A DNA stretch of 64,000 nt from Pelodera strongyloides (Eukaryota; Nematoda; Chromadorea; Rhabditida; Rhabditidae), in NCBI GenBank assembly GCA_036852015.1, contig JAANDG010000585.1, forward strand, positions 1-64,000, written 5' to 3'. Below, piece after piece: positions 31,201-39,999 of this stretch. The notes under the pieces are model-generated. The model was not told where the DNA came from. It did no database searches and saw only the letters and a program-made list of their open reading frames with translations. Within the stretch, counting starts at the first letter, position 1. Every line of letters begins with the position of its first letter. The translations under genes and the position numbers were made by a program.

Positions 31201-33200
31201 GAATTAGCATGGTTAACATGCAAATTCATACTGTATTTTTGAATTTCTCAAAGCATTAAATCCTTTCGGAAACAGCCAACCCGAACGATAAATTTGCATG
31301 TTTTCCTTTCGGAAAGAGCAACCCGAACGCGCCCTAAATAAAACTGCAGATTTCAAAGCTATATATGCAAATTTTGATCGCATTATAATTTGACGATAAA
31401 TTTGCATAGACAACAAGGATATTTGCCTTTTACGGTATACATATTGAGCGCATCGGAAAAAGTCCAATAAATGTGAAATTTAGTTTGTATATATTGTAAT
31501 AAAAATGCTTGATAGTCATTATGAACATGTCGTAAATATAGGTTTACTTTGATGGGCCTGTCCCTTTAACTGGGGTAACTTACATAGTATTCGGAAAGTG
31601 AAGTTTGAATGGTTTTGGTTTATACCAATCCAAGGAGCTCATCTTTCAGCTGAGAAAACAGATAGTCTTCTTAAAGTGGTATGATAGGTGGTTTGTGAAC
31701 CTTGTGCTGGTCAACTTCATTTCCATGTATTATATGCAAATTTGTATGAAACATTTTCTACCTGCAGAGAAAGGCACAGAAGGGCAAACAATTTGCACAT
31801 AATACATGGAAATTCAATTGTGTGGCATAAGTTTCAATACCACATGTCATTACGCTTTAAAAAGAGAAAGTATGCGAAGTCGGCGTTCTCCATGTGTTGA
31901 ATAAGATAAGAGAATGAGTGAAAGTTGAAACTGTTCCCCTTTTACCTTTTCTTTTGTATATTTTTAATCCTTGTGACACAGTGGCACAGATTGAAGTAGA
32001 AAGCGAAATCGCCATAAAAAGCGAATTCGCAGCTTTTTCTACGATTCGCGCGGACTGAATAAGTGTAAAAAGTGAGCAACCGCCCTATTTTGTGATTGTT
32101 TTAACTCGGCTTTAAGCAGACCGCAATTTTTATCATTGAAAGGATCGCACAGTTAACAATGAGGAAAGCGGCAAAGTTTCAAAAGAGTTTTAAAGTGAAC
32201 TAACGTCCGGTTTTTGAAACGCCTCTCAAATAACTGCATTCCTATGCATCTATGCTAATTGTAAGTGAGGTCGAATTGAGGTCGATTTTTATTCGAGTAC
32301 TGCTAGTTTGCGTGTAATGCAGTTATTTGACATACGTTTCAAAAAAAAAACAGCCGTTAATTTCGCCTTAAGTTTTGCAAGATAAAATAAAATAATGACG
32401 GTCGGTGTTGAAGAATAGACTAGTTTTGCTCATGAGCACAAGCTCACGCTTTTCATAATAAAACTGTAAATTAGAGAAGCAAGAAATAGTGCTTACATAT
32501 TATTATTGTCCAAGCTTTAGTAACTTTTGTTTGATTCAACTATTAGAACTTGAAATATCGTAGTTCAGACGGACGGGGGGAGTACGGATATTAGAGCAAA
32601 GAAACCAAACGAACGGAATTTTAATAGTCGTAAGCATATGTTGAAGTTGAAGACATCTGTTATGATGATTATAGTGTATCATTCATTCATTCATTTATTC
32701 ATTCTTCGATTAAGAAAATCAAATCAATAAACAAAGGAAAGTGGGATCTTCAATGAATGGGGGAGGATAAAAGTCTGTCAAAAAAAAAAGAGGCTATAAT
32801 GCAGCTTAGGCTTAGACTTCATTTTATCCTGCTGATTACAATTATTAACAAAATAACCTCTCAATGTACCTATGTAAAGTATCTATCCTAGGGTCAGCAC
32901 AGTAATATTGGTAATATATTTTCAGAGCCAAAAAAAAGGAGATAGAGAGTGAAGGAAAGATACTCAGACAGACATAGAGGAGTTAGAGAATGAGAGATAG
33001 AGAGATAGGCAGAGATTCGGAGAGAAACCCCAACAAACACAAACTAGAGCCTACCATGGTTTGGGTGCTGAAGTAATTTGCACCATTGTTTTCTGATGAG
33101 TATATGCGTGCCGTTGGTGTGCTGGCCTGCGTGCCCAAGATAAAGCCTGCACGCTAGGAAACTGTTTGACTATGGGGGGCGAACCCGTTACGTGAGATAT

Positions 33201-33231
<31 letters not shown>

Positions 33232-35703
33232 TTGAAATCCCTGTTCAGTCTCTCTCTATCTTTCTCTCTCTACTTTCCATTTAGCGAGAGAGAGAGAACA
33301 AGATAAAGATATTATAGAGATAGAGCCAGACAGAAATGATAAGGGATAGAGAGAGAGAGAGAAAGAGAGGCTGAGATAAAGGGATATGCAGTCCTTCCAG
33401 GCTTGCGACACACAAAGACGAGAGAGCATTCGGATCCGGGAGGGACAGACATCAGTCTCGGATATTAATATAAGAATATGATTTGGAGAGGCAATTGGAA
33501 GATCGCGCAGATAAAGCTATCCGAAACACAGCTGATCGGGAGGGGAGATTTAACGGGATTAACTTTACATCCCCACTAAGGCGCATTTAAGATGGGAAAC
33601 GTTTGAAGAACCCTGGAAAAAAAGAGTTGGTTCAAGTTGGAAACGCGAGAAAAGTTTAGAGACAATGCCAAAAGAGAGACCACAGACAAACATAGCTGAA
33701 TATCTTGCTTTTCAGCACTATGTTAAATTATGCAAATGTTCCATCTTGAACCTAAGTTTTCCGGAATTCTTCAAACTTTTCCCAACTCGAACGCGCGCCT
33801 TTATATTTTAGAAATTCCGCGGTTTCCACCGGCGGCCACCGACGGTTTTCTATGCGCTCGGCAATTATTCCGTTTTCCTGAATAACGCCAGCGGCCACTC
33901 TGATTAAAGATTGGTTTAAAGCGAAATGCCAGCCCCTTTGGAAAATTTGCATATGATAGGCAAATCCTATGTATCCTATGCTAATTTTGTACGATCGTCC
34001 ACGCCAATCGTACAAAATTAGCATAGGATACATAGGATTTGCTTATCATATGCAAATTTTCCAAAGAGGCTAGCATTTCGCTTTAATACTACAATGTTAA
34101 AGCGAAATACCGGCCGGTTTTTGAATGGACAACTGAATTCGTGCATATTTATGCTAATTTGCTCGAATTTAGTTCTATTTTTTATTCTAATTTGTGTTCA
34201 TTTGCATACGCTCCATAAGAATTCTCGCGTACTCGATGTGTTTCAAAAAACGGGCCGGTATTTCGCTTTAATTATTCTGAATTCTTATCATACCTGTGCA
34301 CAACGAGTTCAATCTTGTCCCTGCTGGTGACGAGCAGTCTGTCCGTGGCATTGATGTCCAGGTTTCTCAGGCCTTCAAGCTCATCCAAAATGTCCCCATT
34401 GCGAAGGCCTGCTCTGTCGGCCAATGAACCGCCGACAACCTGGAACAATATGCTAATTAGCTATAAAAGCGGTTGCGCGGCGGAAAGCCTATGCGGGAAA
34501 AATTTCGCGCATCTGTGGCGCACATTTCGCAAGTAGGCTAAATGGATATTGGATCCAGCGCGAAAAGTGCGCCACAAGTGCGCCAAATGAATTGCCACGT
34601 TTCGCACACTCCTGGTGCACTCTAGGCGCAAATTGGAGTGCCGCAACACACTTGCGGTCACCCTTCATACCCTTATTGTTCGGTCGCGTTGTGCTCAATA
34701 TTTATAAACGTATTGCTAGTGTTCGCAACTTATCTCCCGGCTTATGTGCATAAATCATAGACTCATATAGACGATCTGCTTTTTTCACAACTTGACAAGA
34801 AAAAAACACTGTCCTTGAAGAATGCGCTTAATCAGTTTTCCAAGTTAACTTTCCTAAATTTATCTGCAAGTCCCTTGGACAAAAGTAAGAGCCGATATTT
34901 AGGAAAAGGTCCATCCGGTATTCAGACCTTAGGCCTTAGGACCATATGTTCACCGTGTTAATGGGCTAAATATACGGTCGTCGCACGTCGTTAAAGCGTC
35001 CGGCCACGTGAGAAACGTTGTGATGATTATACCTTCTTATTTATACAAAAGAATGTCGTGATCATTCCAAATTCGCCATTTTACTGCGATATCCATTGTA
35101 TAAAAAAAATTTGATAAAAATCCACTACCAAAGCTTATTGACTCAAAAAGGAACGTCCAGGGGAAATACCATTTAAACTCTTTTTTCAGAGACAAAGCGG
35201 TATAACAACCGGATTTTGAAGCGATTTCTTAGGTTATTTTCTCACGTGGAAGTCGACAACGACAAACTTTAATTTATACAAAAATGTATTAGCTCAAGCG
35301 CTTATGGCTTATGGCATTATCTATCGTCATAACGGAAATACACCGCCTGGTTCTTATTGTGGGCGCTCCGGTAACGTGTTGCCGTATGGTATAACCGTAC
35401 AACATCCGAGGAGCTCTTCGAAATATATATGATGACCAACTGCATTTCCATATGTTGCATGCAAATGAAAATAATTAACCTAAGAAATCGCTTCAAAACC
35501 CGGTTGTTATGCCGCTTTAAGCTAACGACTCGTAAATTAGCACCACAAGAGCACATTATTTTGTATAACGATCCCCCATTAGTGAGGTTGAGCTCGTGCT
35601 CCTCTTGCTAAGCTCTTTGCTCGTTTCTTTGGTTAATTTCTCATCCGCAGAGCTTTTTTCGGCTCATCTCTCTCTACCTCCCTCTCTCTCTATCCCTCTA
35701 CTC

Positions 35704-35748
<45 letters not shown>

Positions 35749-37053
35749 ATCTCTCTATTTCTCTCTCTCTCTCTCTCTTACTTGCTCCTCACGGCGGCTG
35801 CTCTTGCTTCACTCAAAAGTTTCTTTTTTAGTCGTTACAACATCAGGGGATGAGAGAGTGTCGATTATTGTGTATATACGTAGAGAATTAGAGAAACAGA
35901 GCCCAGAGTATGTCGACCATGTAAACGCATTGAGAATCAGGTATAAAAAGAAAAATAGAAAGAGGAACGTAGGCGATGCTAATAGAAGGAGATCGAGAGA
36001 GAGAGAACAATGTATACAATAGCTAGATGCTTCTGTCGAATTCGCAACCGCAGAACTGTGTTAATAAATTAATCGTTAACGGGAGAGGCTCACGAAATTG
36101 ACTACAATGAAAATCCACATACTATGCACGCGATCTATACTATACAAAGAGACTCAATAAAATCTCACATCCTAAGAGCCTAAGATGCTCCCTGTTTAGT
36201 GTGAACACTCCCTAAACTAGGGAGAACCATCCCTATCCTACATTATCTTCACCCTGAGGGTGCAAATTTGCTACAAGTGTTCAACTCAACGACACCACTG
36301 TTGTTTTCAAGCATAGGGATATGGAGATATGGAAATAGCATTCCATTTCAGGAGTGTTTAGACAAGACAATCCTTGTAAAATCTGTGCCTCAAGCGCTAA
36401 ATACACACGAGCTGTGGAGTGTGAGGAAAAATAAACATTAAAAGATAGATGAAGAGAGAAGATAGAGGGAAACTGAGAGAGAAAGAGGGAGATAGAGAGA
36501 GAAGCAAACTGAGAGAGAAAGAGATATTAGTCCAAAGCAAGATCAGCTGAAAATGGTATAGCACGTGTTTTGTGAAGCAAATACTGAAGAACAGTATTCC
36601 CAAGTGTTATGTGAAAATTTTGTTCTATTCTCCCGAGTTGTCCACTGCAAGCTTCAAAAGCCACGTGCTATACCGCTTTACCGTGCTGATGAGGGAACTC
36701 TAGCATCTATCAACCACAATAAGTGGTGAAGTACGCATATAAGTTACAACTTATTAGTAATTAGTTTTGGCTGTGATCAAAAAATTAGGGTATTGGACGA
36801 GCGGGAATCGAACCCAGCGCCTTTAGATTACCTGCGTTAACCACTGCGCTATCGCCACCCCCCGCCAAATGTTTCTGGTTCAGGACTGCCATAAACTCCC
36901 TTGTATTATTTGCATTCGCTTTGGCATAATAATTAATTGTACACAATGACCCACATTTACGATGACGACGTCGCTGGATGGTGCCTCGGTGACACCGAAA
37001 CCCCAGGGAGTGTTGCGGTCGCCGCGCGCCATACGCACTGTGACCGTCTCCAT
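10271..37053 (-). CDS. alp-1: ALP/Enigma family PDZ-ZM-LIM protein, long (Enigma) form, 12 exons
   Basis: Scaffold of muscle dense bodies/Z-disc-like sites that links actinin and other attachment proteins (family knowledge). Exons, 5' to 3': 37053-36955, 34439-34294, 29953-29857, 29754-29600, 16787-16615, 16178-13304, 13016-12919, 12601-12481, 11818-11632, 11445-11325, 11082-10967, 10345-10271. All are phase-consistent; total about 1420 aa. The PDZ has TPWGFGV (15-21) and …VVGGSLADRAGLRNGDIL…. The ZM motif is YNSPLGIYS in exon 4. A long Gln/Glu/Arg-rich region (about residues 224-1181) is encoded by one exon. Three LIM domains follow (CEAC…, CAKC…, CYQC…) ending …FCKMHA. Upstream of the ATG the frame stays open to an acceptor at 37094/37095, so a further 5' exon or spliced leader is possible. 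Confidence 0.93.
10379..10760. mobile_element. palindromic element with family D left end, in the last alp-1 intron
   Basis: Begins GGGACGGGCCCATCAAAATA (family D-like). Arms of roughly 110 bp (around 10443-10545 and 10650-10751) are inverted copies, including GTATACTTTTGAGTTTATCG. The centre is GC-richer, and the right terminal TTAA end is missing. Confidence 0.65.
12675..12868. repeat. three dispersed copies of an ATACGTGCGCC-type unit
   Basis: ATACGTGCGCCAACCGGT and close variants occur at about 12677, 12767 and 12823, each followed by TTATTGTACAT/TAATTGTA…ACGTGCG. They lie in the alp-1 intron between 12601 and 12919. Confidence 0.6.
13304..16178 (-). CDS. alp-1: giant 2875-bp alp-1 exon: low-complexity, charged, coiled-coil-like linker
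   Basis: A single exon of about 957 codons between the Pro/Ala-rich exon and the LIM exons. It contains imperfect repeats of the type EPQPTQQRERE, long Glu/Arg/Lys/Gln-rich runs (…EEEKERWMLEELMLAKQEEE…) likely to be helical, and an acidic patch. No enzymatic motif is seen. Edges are clean: acceptor TTTCAG|GTGAAT and donor GAGCC|GTAAGA. It contributes two thirds of the long isoform and splits PDZ-ZM from LIM. Confidence 0.88.
16439..16574. mobile_element. TTAA MITE family C copy
   Basis: TTAAAGCGGTATGACACGTG at the left and GTACAATACCGCTTTAA at the right. It lies between alp-1 exons 16178 and 16615. A solo family C left end (TTTAAAGTGGTATGGTACGT) is at about 16941. Confidence 0.75.
16788..19331. 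other. intronic AT-rich stretch of alp-1
   Basis: Part of the 12.8-kb intron between the ZM exon and exon 16787-16615. Apart from a solo family C end (about 16941) and the TA-type MITE at 18047, I see no exon. GC-rich words such as TTGCACGCCA appear from 19030. Confidence 0.5.
18047..18194. mobile_element. TA-flanked MITE, second copy
   Basis: GGGTTTCAAAGTATGCTGAAAA … ACACTTTGAAACCCCAT. Diverged relative of 7837-8015, sharing the 'CATATTATAT' and 'AAATACGGTAGT' internal words. Confidence 0.6.
19332..19510. mobile_element. TTAA MITE family A copy
   Basis: Left TTTAAAGCGAATAACTGGCC; right CCGGCCAGTATTTCGCTT with the terminal TAA lost. Confidence 0.75.
19993..20160. mobile_element. TTAA MITE family A copy
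   Basis: Left TTAAAGCGAAATGCCGGCCG; right CCAGCAGGTATTTCGCTTTA. Confidence 0.8.
20300..20612. repeat. cluster of CTTGCACGCCA-type words
   Basis: The word TTGCACGCC or its complement occurs many times in about 310 bp, often as 'GTTGCCGCTTGCACGCC'. Isolated copies appear at 19100-19140 and 39370-39405. GC content is far above the surroundings. Confidence 0.65.
21051..21221. mobile_element. TTAA MITE family B copy (near-perfect hairpin)
   Basis: Ends AGCGAAATGCTAGCC / GGGGCTAGCATTTCGCT. Both arms carry TTTGCATATGATAAGCAAAT and TAGCATAGGATACATAGGAT or complements around a short asymmetric loop (GATCATCCACGGCAATC). About 171 bp. Confidence 0.9.
21227..21272 (-). CDS. candidate extra ALP-isoform exon
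   Basis: A 46-bp open segment between acceptor TTTCAG|GAGATC and donor GAT|GTAAGT. It would be in frame if the preceding LIM exon used the donor GTGAGT overlapping its stop (reading VRSTVPAPINSSQQLD). No following exon was found. The donor runs directly into the TTAA end of a family B MITE. Confidence 0.3.
21296..21469. mobile_element. TTAA MITE family A copy
   Basis: Left TTAAAGCGAAGTACCGGCCG; right CAAAAACCGGCCGAACGCTTTAA, with part of the right end deleted. Confidence 0.75.
21749..28162 (-). CDS. alp-1: alternative ALP-type single LIM domain exons of alp-1
   Basis: Three exons on the alp-1 strand encode one LIM domain that is not part of the long chain: 28162-28099 (…PVCYVCTRPI), 26079-26001 (LGVMASAAGHPLHGDCLACS then TCGSSLK) and 21844-21749 (NVGHHFIDGKFYCDVHA… to a TGA). 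Junctions are in phase and the Cys/His spacing C-x2-C…H-x2-C-x2-C-x2-C…C-x2-H fits LIM. C. elegans alp-1 is known to make short ALP and long Enigma proteins, so this is probably the ALP tail. The first exon needs one preceding base of a codon, while the ZM exon ends with two, so an unseen exon or other start must intervene. Confidence 0.82.
21861..22028. mobile_element. TTAA MITE family A copy next to the ALP LIM exon
   Basis: TTAAAGCGAAATACCAGCCG to CCGGCCGGTATTTCGCTTTAA. On the alp-1 strand its end is 16 nt upstream of the exon beginning at 21844. Its right TTAA is shared with the family F copy. Confidence 0.85.
22025..22447. mobile_element. TTAA MITE family F copy
   Basis: Ends AGGAGGAGGCTCACGAGAA and its complement TTCTCGTGAGCCTCCTCCT. 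The terminal arms (about 60 bp) match each other; the interior is shared in opposite orientation with 43667-44087. Confidence 0.88.
22499..22619. mobile_element. GAGGCC-family MITE
   Basis: GAGGCCGTATTCACCACTCC at the left and GAGTGGTAATATGGCCTC at the right, with an inner inverted pair GGGGAA…TTCCCC. Same interior as 39193-39331. Confidence 0.75.
23976..24158. mobile_element. diverged TTAA MITE family A copy
   Basis: The left end is eroded (AAAGCCGTACAACGGTCGG); the right end CAAAAACCGGCCGTTATTTT then GCTTTAA is clear. Confidence 0.6.
24781..24933. mobile_element. 153-bp inverted-repeat element
   Basis: AGTGTTGTCATATAATAA at the left is repeated inverted at the right (TTATTATATGACAACACT). 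No other copy is seen in the window. Confidence 0.6.
25017..25192. mobile_element. TTAA MITE family C copy
   Basis: TTAAAGCGGTATGACACGTG to CATGTACAATACCGCTTTAA, the best-preserved family C copy. Confidence 0.8.
25836..26019. repeat. tandem duplication covering the end and donor of the alp-1 ALP exon 26079-26001
   Basis: Unit A (25836-25918) and unit B (25926-26019) both read GT[T/C]AGAGT[G/A]AACTAC…, then …ACTATAAACTACCGTACCTT and TAG[T/G]GAAGATCCG. Unit B contains the real exon end and its donor (GTACGG on the minus strand); unit A is a diverged second copy inside the intron, giving a decoy donor. Confidence 0.75.
26405..27286 (+). CDS. nested small secreted, neuropeptide-like precursor, 3 exons
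   Basis: Exons 26405-26449, 26640-26804 and 27206-27286, all with GT/AG borders in phase 0, give 96 aa. The N-terminus (MQYATIFCLVVLCVQSVCV) is a signal peptide: short start, hydrophobic core, small residues before cleavage. The C-terminus …NPRFHRTGGAILLGKRNVF carries Gly-Lys-Arg, the usual site for dibasic cleavage and C-terminal amidation, predicting a peptide ending GGAILL-amide. The ATG lies 12 nt after ATTTCAG, a possible spliced-leader acceptor. It is on the strand opposite alp-1, inside an alp-1 intron. I do not recognise the peptide family; a secreted non-peptide-hormone protein is the alternative. Confidence 0.6.
27528..27720. mobile_element. family G MITE, left part
   Basis: TTAAAGGGAATGTCAAGCCGG followed by a segment closely matching 58842-59010 (shared …GAAGGTAAGGAAAGTGAAAA… and …CAAACCCCTCCAAAAAACTC…). 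The right end was not found. Confidence 0.65.
27878..28058. mobile_element. TTAA MITE family A copy
   Basis: TTAAAGCGAACTACCGGTCG to CGACCAGCATTTAGCTTTAA. It ends 41 nt from the ALP exon at 28099. Confidence 0.8.
28651..28832. mobile_element. TTAA MITE family A copy
   Basis: TTAAAGCGAGAAACTAGCCG to CCGGTCAGTATTTCGCTTTA. Confidence 0.8.
29151..29255. mobile_element. family A MITE, internal deletion
   Basis: Only 105 bp: left TTAAAGCTAATTGCCGGCAG, right CCGGACGGTATTTCTCTTTAA, with most of the interior lost. Confidence 0.75.
29381..29542. mobile_element. family A MITE, eroded ends
   Basis: TTTTAAAAATACCGACCGGC to TCGGCCTTTATTTCGCTTT. It ends 58 nt from the ZM exon at 29600. Confidence 0.7.
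30359..30551. mobile_element. TTAA MITE family A copy
   Basis: TTAAAGCGAAATACCGGCCG to ACCGTCTGGTATTTCGCTTTAA, in the alp-1 intron between PDZ exons 34294 and 29953. Confidence 0.85.
30669..31569. mobile_element. 901-bp near-perfect palindrome, TTAA MITE family D
   Basis: TTAAAGGGACAGGCCCATCA to TGATGGGCCTGTCCCTTTAA. The two halves mirror each other almost base for base over about 430 bp, around a centre near 31200 (CATGGTTAACATG). Each half itself contains repeated blocks (ACATATTTATTGG-like and CTTTCCGAAAGGAAAACATG). All ORFs inside are mirror-image by-products. Confidence 0.9.
31671..31860. mobile_element. TTAA MITE family C copy
   Basis: TTAAAGTGGTATGATAGGTG to CCACATGTCATTACGCTTTAA; arms share TTCCATGTATTATATGCAAA with its complement. 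Confidence 0.75.
32189..32371. mobile_element. TTAA MITE family A copy
   Basis: TTTAAAGTGAACTAACGTCC to CAGCCGTTAATTTCGCCTTAA; diverged. Confidence 0.65.
33190..33370. repeat. GA/CT microsatellite block
   Basis: Alternating AGAGAG and CTCTCT tracts in both orientations, within a wider purine-rich area from 32930. Confidence 0.8.
33916..34085. mobile_element. TTAA MITE family B copy
   Basis: AGCGAAATGCCAGCCCC to GAGGCTAGCATTTCGCT, a hairpin of 170 bp, 11 nt from the next family A element. Confidence 0.9.
34097..34271. mobile_element. TTAA MITE family A copy beside a PDZ exon
   Basis: TTAAAGCGAAATACCGGCCG to CGGGCCGGTATTTCGCTTTAA. It lies 22 nt beyond the donor side of alp-1 exon 34439-34294. 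Confidence 0.85.
35193..35520. mobile_element. TTAA MITE family H copy (long)
   Basis: AAAGCGGTATAACAACCGGA to CCCGGTTGTTATGCCGCTTTAA, with a second inverted pair GATTTCTTAGGTTA / TAACCTAAGAAATC inside the ends. Confidence 0.75.
35665..35782. repeat. (CT)n microsatellite
   Basis: Nearly uninterrupted CTCTCT with TTTCT and TATCT variants. Confidence 0.9.
36553..36680. mobile_element. family C MITE copy, left end trimmed
   Basis: ATGGTATAGCACGTGTTTTG to CACGTGCTATACCGCTTTA. Confidence 0.75.
36793..36861 (-). repeat. tRNA-like sequence (probable SINE or tRNA pseudogene)
   Basis: On the minus strand: A-box TAGCGCAGTGG and B-box GGTTCGATTCC, about 36 nt apart. The acceptor arms do not pair (GGTGGCG against CTCGTCC), so it is unlikely to be a working tRNA. 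It is in the first alp-1 intron. Confidence 0.55.
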
Positions 37054-37364
37054 GGCTAGATCGCGGGAGCGACTAGGCGCCGAAATGGCACTACCTGCGA
37101 AACAATCGATAAATCAATAGATCAATAAAAAATCAATCAATCAATAAGTCCGAACGATTCGATGAAGAAAAATAACGAAATAAATCTCAATCGCTTACAT
37201 CAATCAACAGACCATCATATGTTAGTTGGCTAGTGTAGGTGCGTAGGCAATACAGATCGACAGACTAGTGTATTTCTTTTTACCTAGAACAACTAGAACT
37301 TCACATTAATGTTTCTGAAATTCCGGACATTCTATGCAAGTAAACTGAGGAAAAAAAATTCTCG

Positions 37365-37380
37365 TGGGCCTGTCCCTTAA
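37365..37380. mobile_element. solo family D right end
   Basis: GTGGGCCTGTCCCTTAA is the right terminus of family D; its TTAA is shared with the family E element. Confidence 0.6.
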
Positions 37381-37791
37381 AGGGTCAGGCCCATTTCAAA
37401 TGACCCCTTTTTTTGATGAATCCATCTGATTCTCCATGTCAAATATAGTAGGATGCAATATTTTTCTAATTTTCAAGTGCAAAATTCACATACTATTCAG
37501 CAATTTACCGTGGGCAGGCATACCCAACTATTTATCGCAGTTTGCACGCCCCTTCGCGCTGATTGGCCAATATCGCAATTGCCACGCCCAATAGAGCATA
37601 TTGCCCAATTAGCGCGAAGGGGCGTGACAACTGCGATAAATAGTTGGGTATGACTGGCAATGGTAAATTGCCGAATACTGCGTGAATTTTGCGCTTGAAA
37701 TTAGAAAAATATCGTATCCTACTATATTTGCCATAGAGAATCAGATGGAATTATCAAAAATAGGGGTCATTTGAAATGGGCCTGACCCTTT
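37377..37791. mobile_element. TTAA MITE family E, 415-bp palindrome
   Basis: AGGGTCAGGCCCATTTC to GAAATGGGCCTGACCCT. Arms of about 170 bp mirror each other (for example ATACCCAACTATTTATCGCA and its complement) around a GC-richer centre. The right TTAA is shared with a family B element. It lies about 280 bp upstream of the alp-1 start exon. Confidence 0.88.
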
Positions 37792-37960
37792 AAAGCGAAA
37801 TGCCAGCCTCTTTGGAAAATTTGCATATGATAAGCAAATCCCATGTATCCTATGCTAATTTTGCGCGATTGCCGTGGACGATCGCGCAAAATTAGCATAG
37901 GATACATAGGATTTGCTTATCATATGCAAATTTTCCAAAGGGGCTAGCATTTCGCTTTAA
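37790..37960. mobile_element. TTAA MITE family B copy
   Basis: AGCGAAATGCCAGCCTC to GGGGCTAGCATTTCGCT; loop reads GATTGCCGTGGACGATC. Confidence 0.9.
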
Positions 37961-39192
37961 GAGTAAAATTGTCATAGTGGAGTCAGTGAAGGCTAAATTT
38001 TAGAAGAAATGATTTACGTGAATAAAGGTTGCTTTATTTTTGAGAAGAATGACTAGATAACAATCACAAACTGTTGATGATACTCTCGTGGGAAGGCTAG
38101 CCTATACAGGAAAACGATCTAATTGTCGAAATCACAGAAAAACAGTCGTTGGCCCATCACCTAATGGTTTTTACAGAAAAAACCATCTAACGACTGGTTC
38201 GTGACCATTTGATGACCAACTGATGACAGTTTTCGATGAAACTTGGTCACGAGTTGGTCACCAAATGGGCCAAAGGTCAGGTCCACGAAAAAAACCAGTG
38301 AACCGTCACCAAATGGGTTCACCCATTTCCTATGTAGAAAGCAACTCTATAAAACGTCCATAGAAAAACATCTTCACTTCAGTATACGGAACACAGATCC
38401 TATGTATAAGTGAAATTTATTGAATAGTTTAAAAAAAAATGAGAAAAAACATCGCTGTAGACAAAAGAAATACTCATAGTCATAATGTACCTACCATAGA
38501 GAAACATGTTCCTGATTATGACGCATAACTCAATGTCAATCCAGGCATTCTGTGCACTACTTATGTGTGACTTATGCAAAACAGAACATAAAAAGTGAAC
38601 TCGAAAACTGAAAAAGTATAACCTAAAAAAAGTCCCAGTTATTAAAGGGACGGAGTACCTCCCAATTCGTTGACTTTTATTTCCACTAACTAAAAAAAGC
38701 AGCTTTCGCTTTTCGTCATTTCATACATAATATTTTTCATCGCGGTAAGTAGAAGCACAAAGTAAGGATTGAACAAGCCCTCGTTGGGATGATACACATA
38801 TACTTGGTTTGAAACATATTTATTGCTAGAGTATTTATGTTACACTTTCGCGCGAATTCGCCGCGAAAGTACCATCCAACTTGACTTTTCCATTTTCGCG
38901 CAGTTTTACATTAGGTGTATGCAAAACACGCCGCAGGTGTATGTAAATTTCTTACTGTATGTAAAATTCGAGTAGTTTCCCACTATAGAAACGGCAATAA
39001 CATGGATGATACTTTCGCATGCGAAAGTGCGCGAAAACTTAACATAAATATTCTATTAGAAAACCTACAGTCCTAAGGAGACGACATAGGTATTACCAAA
39101 ACCTTATTCAGTTTCGTAGCACAGTAGATGAGCAAATACATAATTGAAAAGGGTCGCAGCTACGGTGGAAAGCTACAACTTTAGTTACTTCA
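37961..39192. other. gene-free spacer upstream of alp-1
   Basis: AT-rich. 38140-38330 has a loose repeat of GTCACCAAATGGG-like words in both orientations. No coding exon is recognised. Confidence 0.5.
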
Positions 39193-39331
39193 GAGGCCAT
39201 ATTCACCACTCCAATTCCCTCGGGGAAATATTCCCTGGGGACAGAAAATAGCATTCTAATGCGTGAGACACAAAGAAAAAGACGGTGAATTCCCCATGGG
39301 GAAGTGAGCGGTGAATATGGAATATGGCCTC
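39193..39331. mobile_element. GAGGCC-family MITE
   Basis: GAGGCCATATTCACCACTCC to GGAATATGGCCTC; interior matches 22499-22619. Confidence 0.75.
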
Positions 39332-39574
39332 AGAAAGGGTGGATAATGCAATTTTGCTGGCCGACCTTTCGCCGCTTGCACGCGATAACGTTGCCACTTG
39401 CACGCCAAAAATTAGGCTCTAGACAAGGACGAGTTTTGCCAGAAATTTTCATATTTTAGCCTAATTGTAAGTGCACAGAAATGCCCTTCTCGAGAAAAAT
39501 ATGAATATCGGGTGACGATGAGGCTCTCAAAGAGGAGCATGAGGGTGAGATAGTAAAAGTTGCAACAAAGAGTC

Positions 39575-39672
39575 CTCTCTCTCTCTCCCTCTCTCTCTCT
39601 CTCTCTCCCGACTCTCTCTCTCTCCCTCTCTCTCTCCCCCTCTCTCTCTCTCTCTCTCTCTCTTTTTTTCTC
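39575..39672. repeat. (CT)n microsatellite
   Basis: CTCTCT tract with CCCGA and TTTTT interruptions. Long Ser/Leu or Glu/Arg ORFs over it are artefacts. Confidence 0.9.
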
Positions 39673-39939
39673 TCTCGAATTCTTTGCTTTTCGCTCTTCC
39701 GCAGCTTGCTCACTAACACACACACACACAACATTGAGCTATTGTCATTACAACGGATAAGTGAGAATCCCGACGAGAGAGCATATGAATTCAGGAGTCG
39801 CAGACACATTTCCGACCTCATATATTCACCGGCTTACGAGCCGCGTTTCACATACACAGTTTAGAGTTTGAAGTCCGAGCAATTAGCGGTTTAGGTTTAC
39901 GGCCTAACTAATGGTCTGAGCAATTAGCACGTTTTTGTA

Positions 39940-39999
39940 TATTTGTTTAAAGGGATTATGTCCCCTAGGCTTAGAGGACACATTCCCTTTAAACAAATA
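39940..39999. mobile_element. 60-bp hairpin with TTAA-type ends
   Basis: ATTTGTTTAAAGGGATTATG and CACATTCCCTTTAAACAAAT are inverted copies with a four-base centre. The TTAA|AGGG…CCCT|TTAA form is that of the MITEs, reduced to about 40 bp. Confidence 0.6.

Noticed and set aside
30986..31467. Two nearly identical 66- and 84-codon frames on opposite strands
   Set aside because: Mirror halves of the 901-bp palindrome, not genes.
36793..36861. A functional tRNA gene on the minus strand
   Set aside because: Internal promoter boxes are good but the acceptor arms do not pair.
39412..39821. Ser/Leu- and Glu/Arg-rich open frames on both strands
   Set aside because: Produced by the (CT)n microsatellite.
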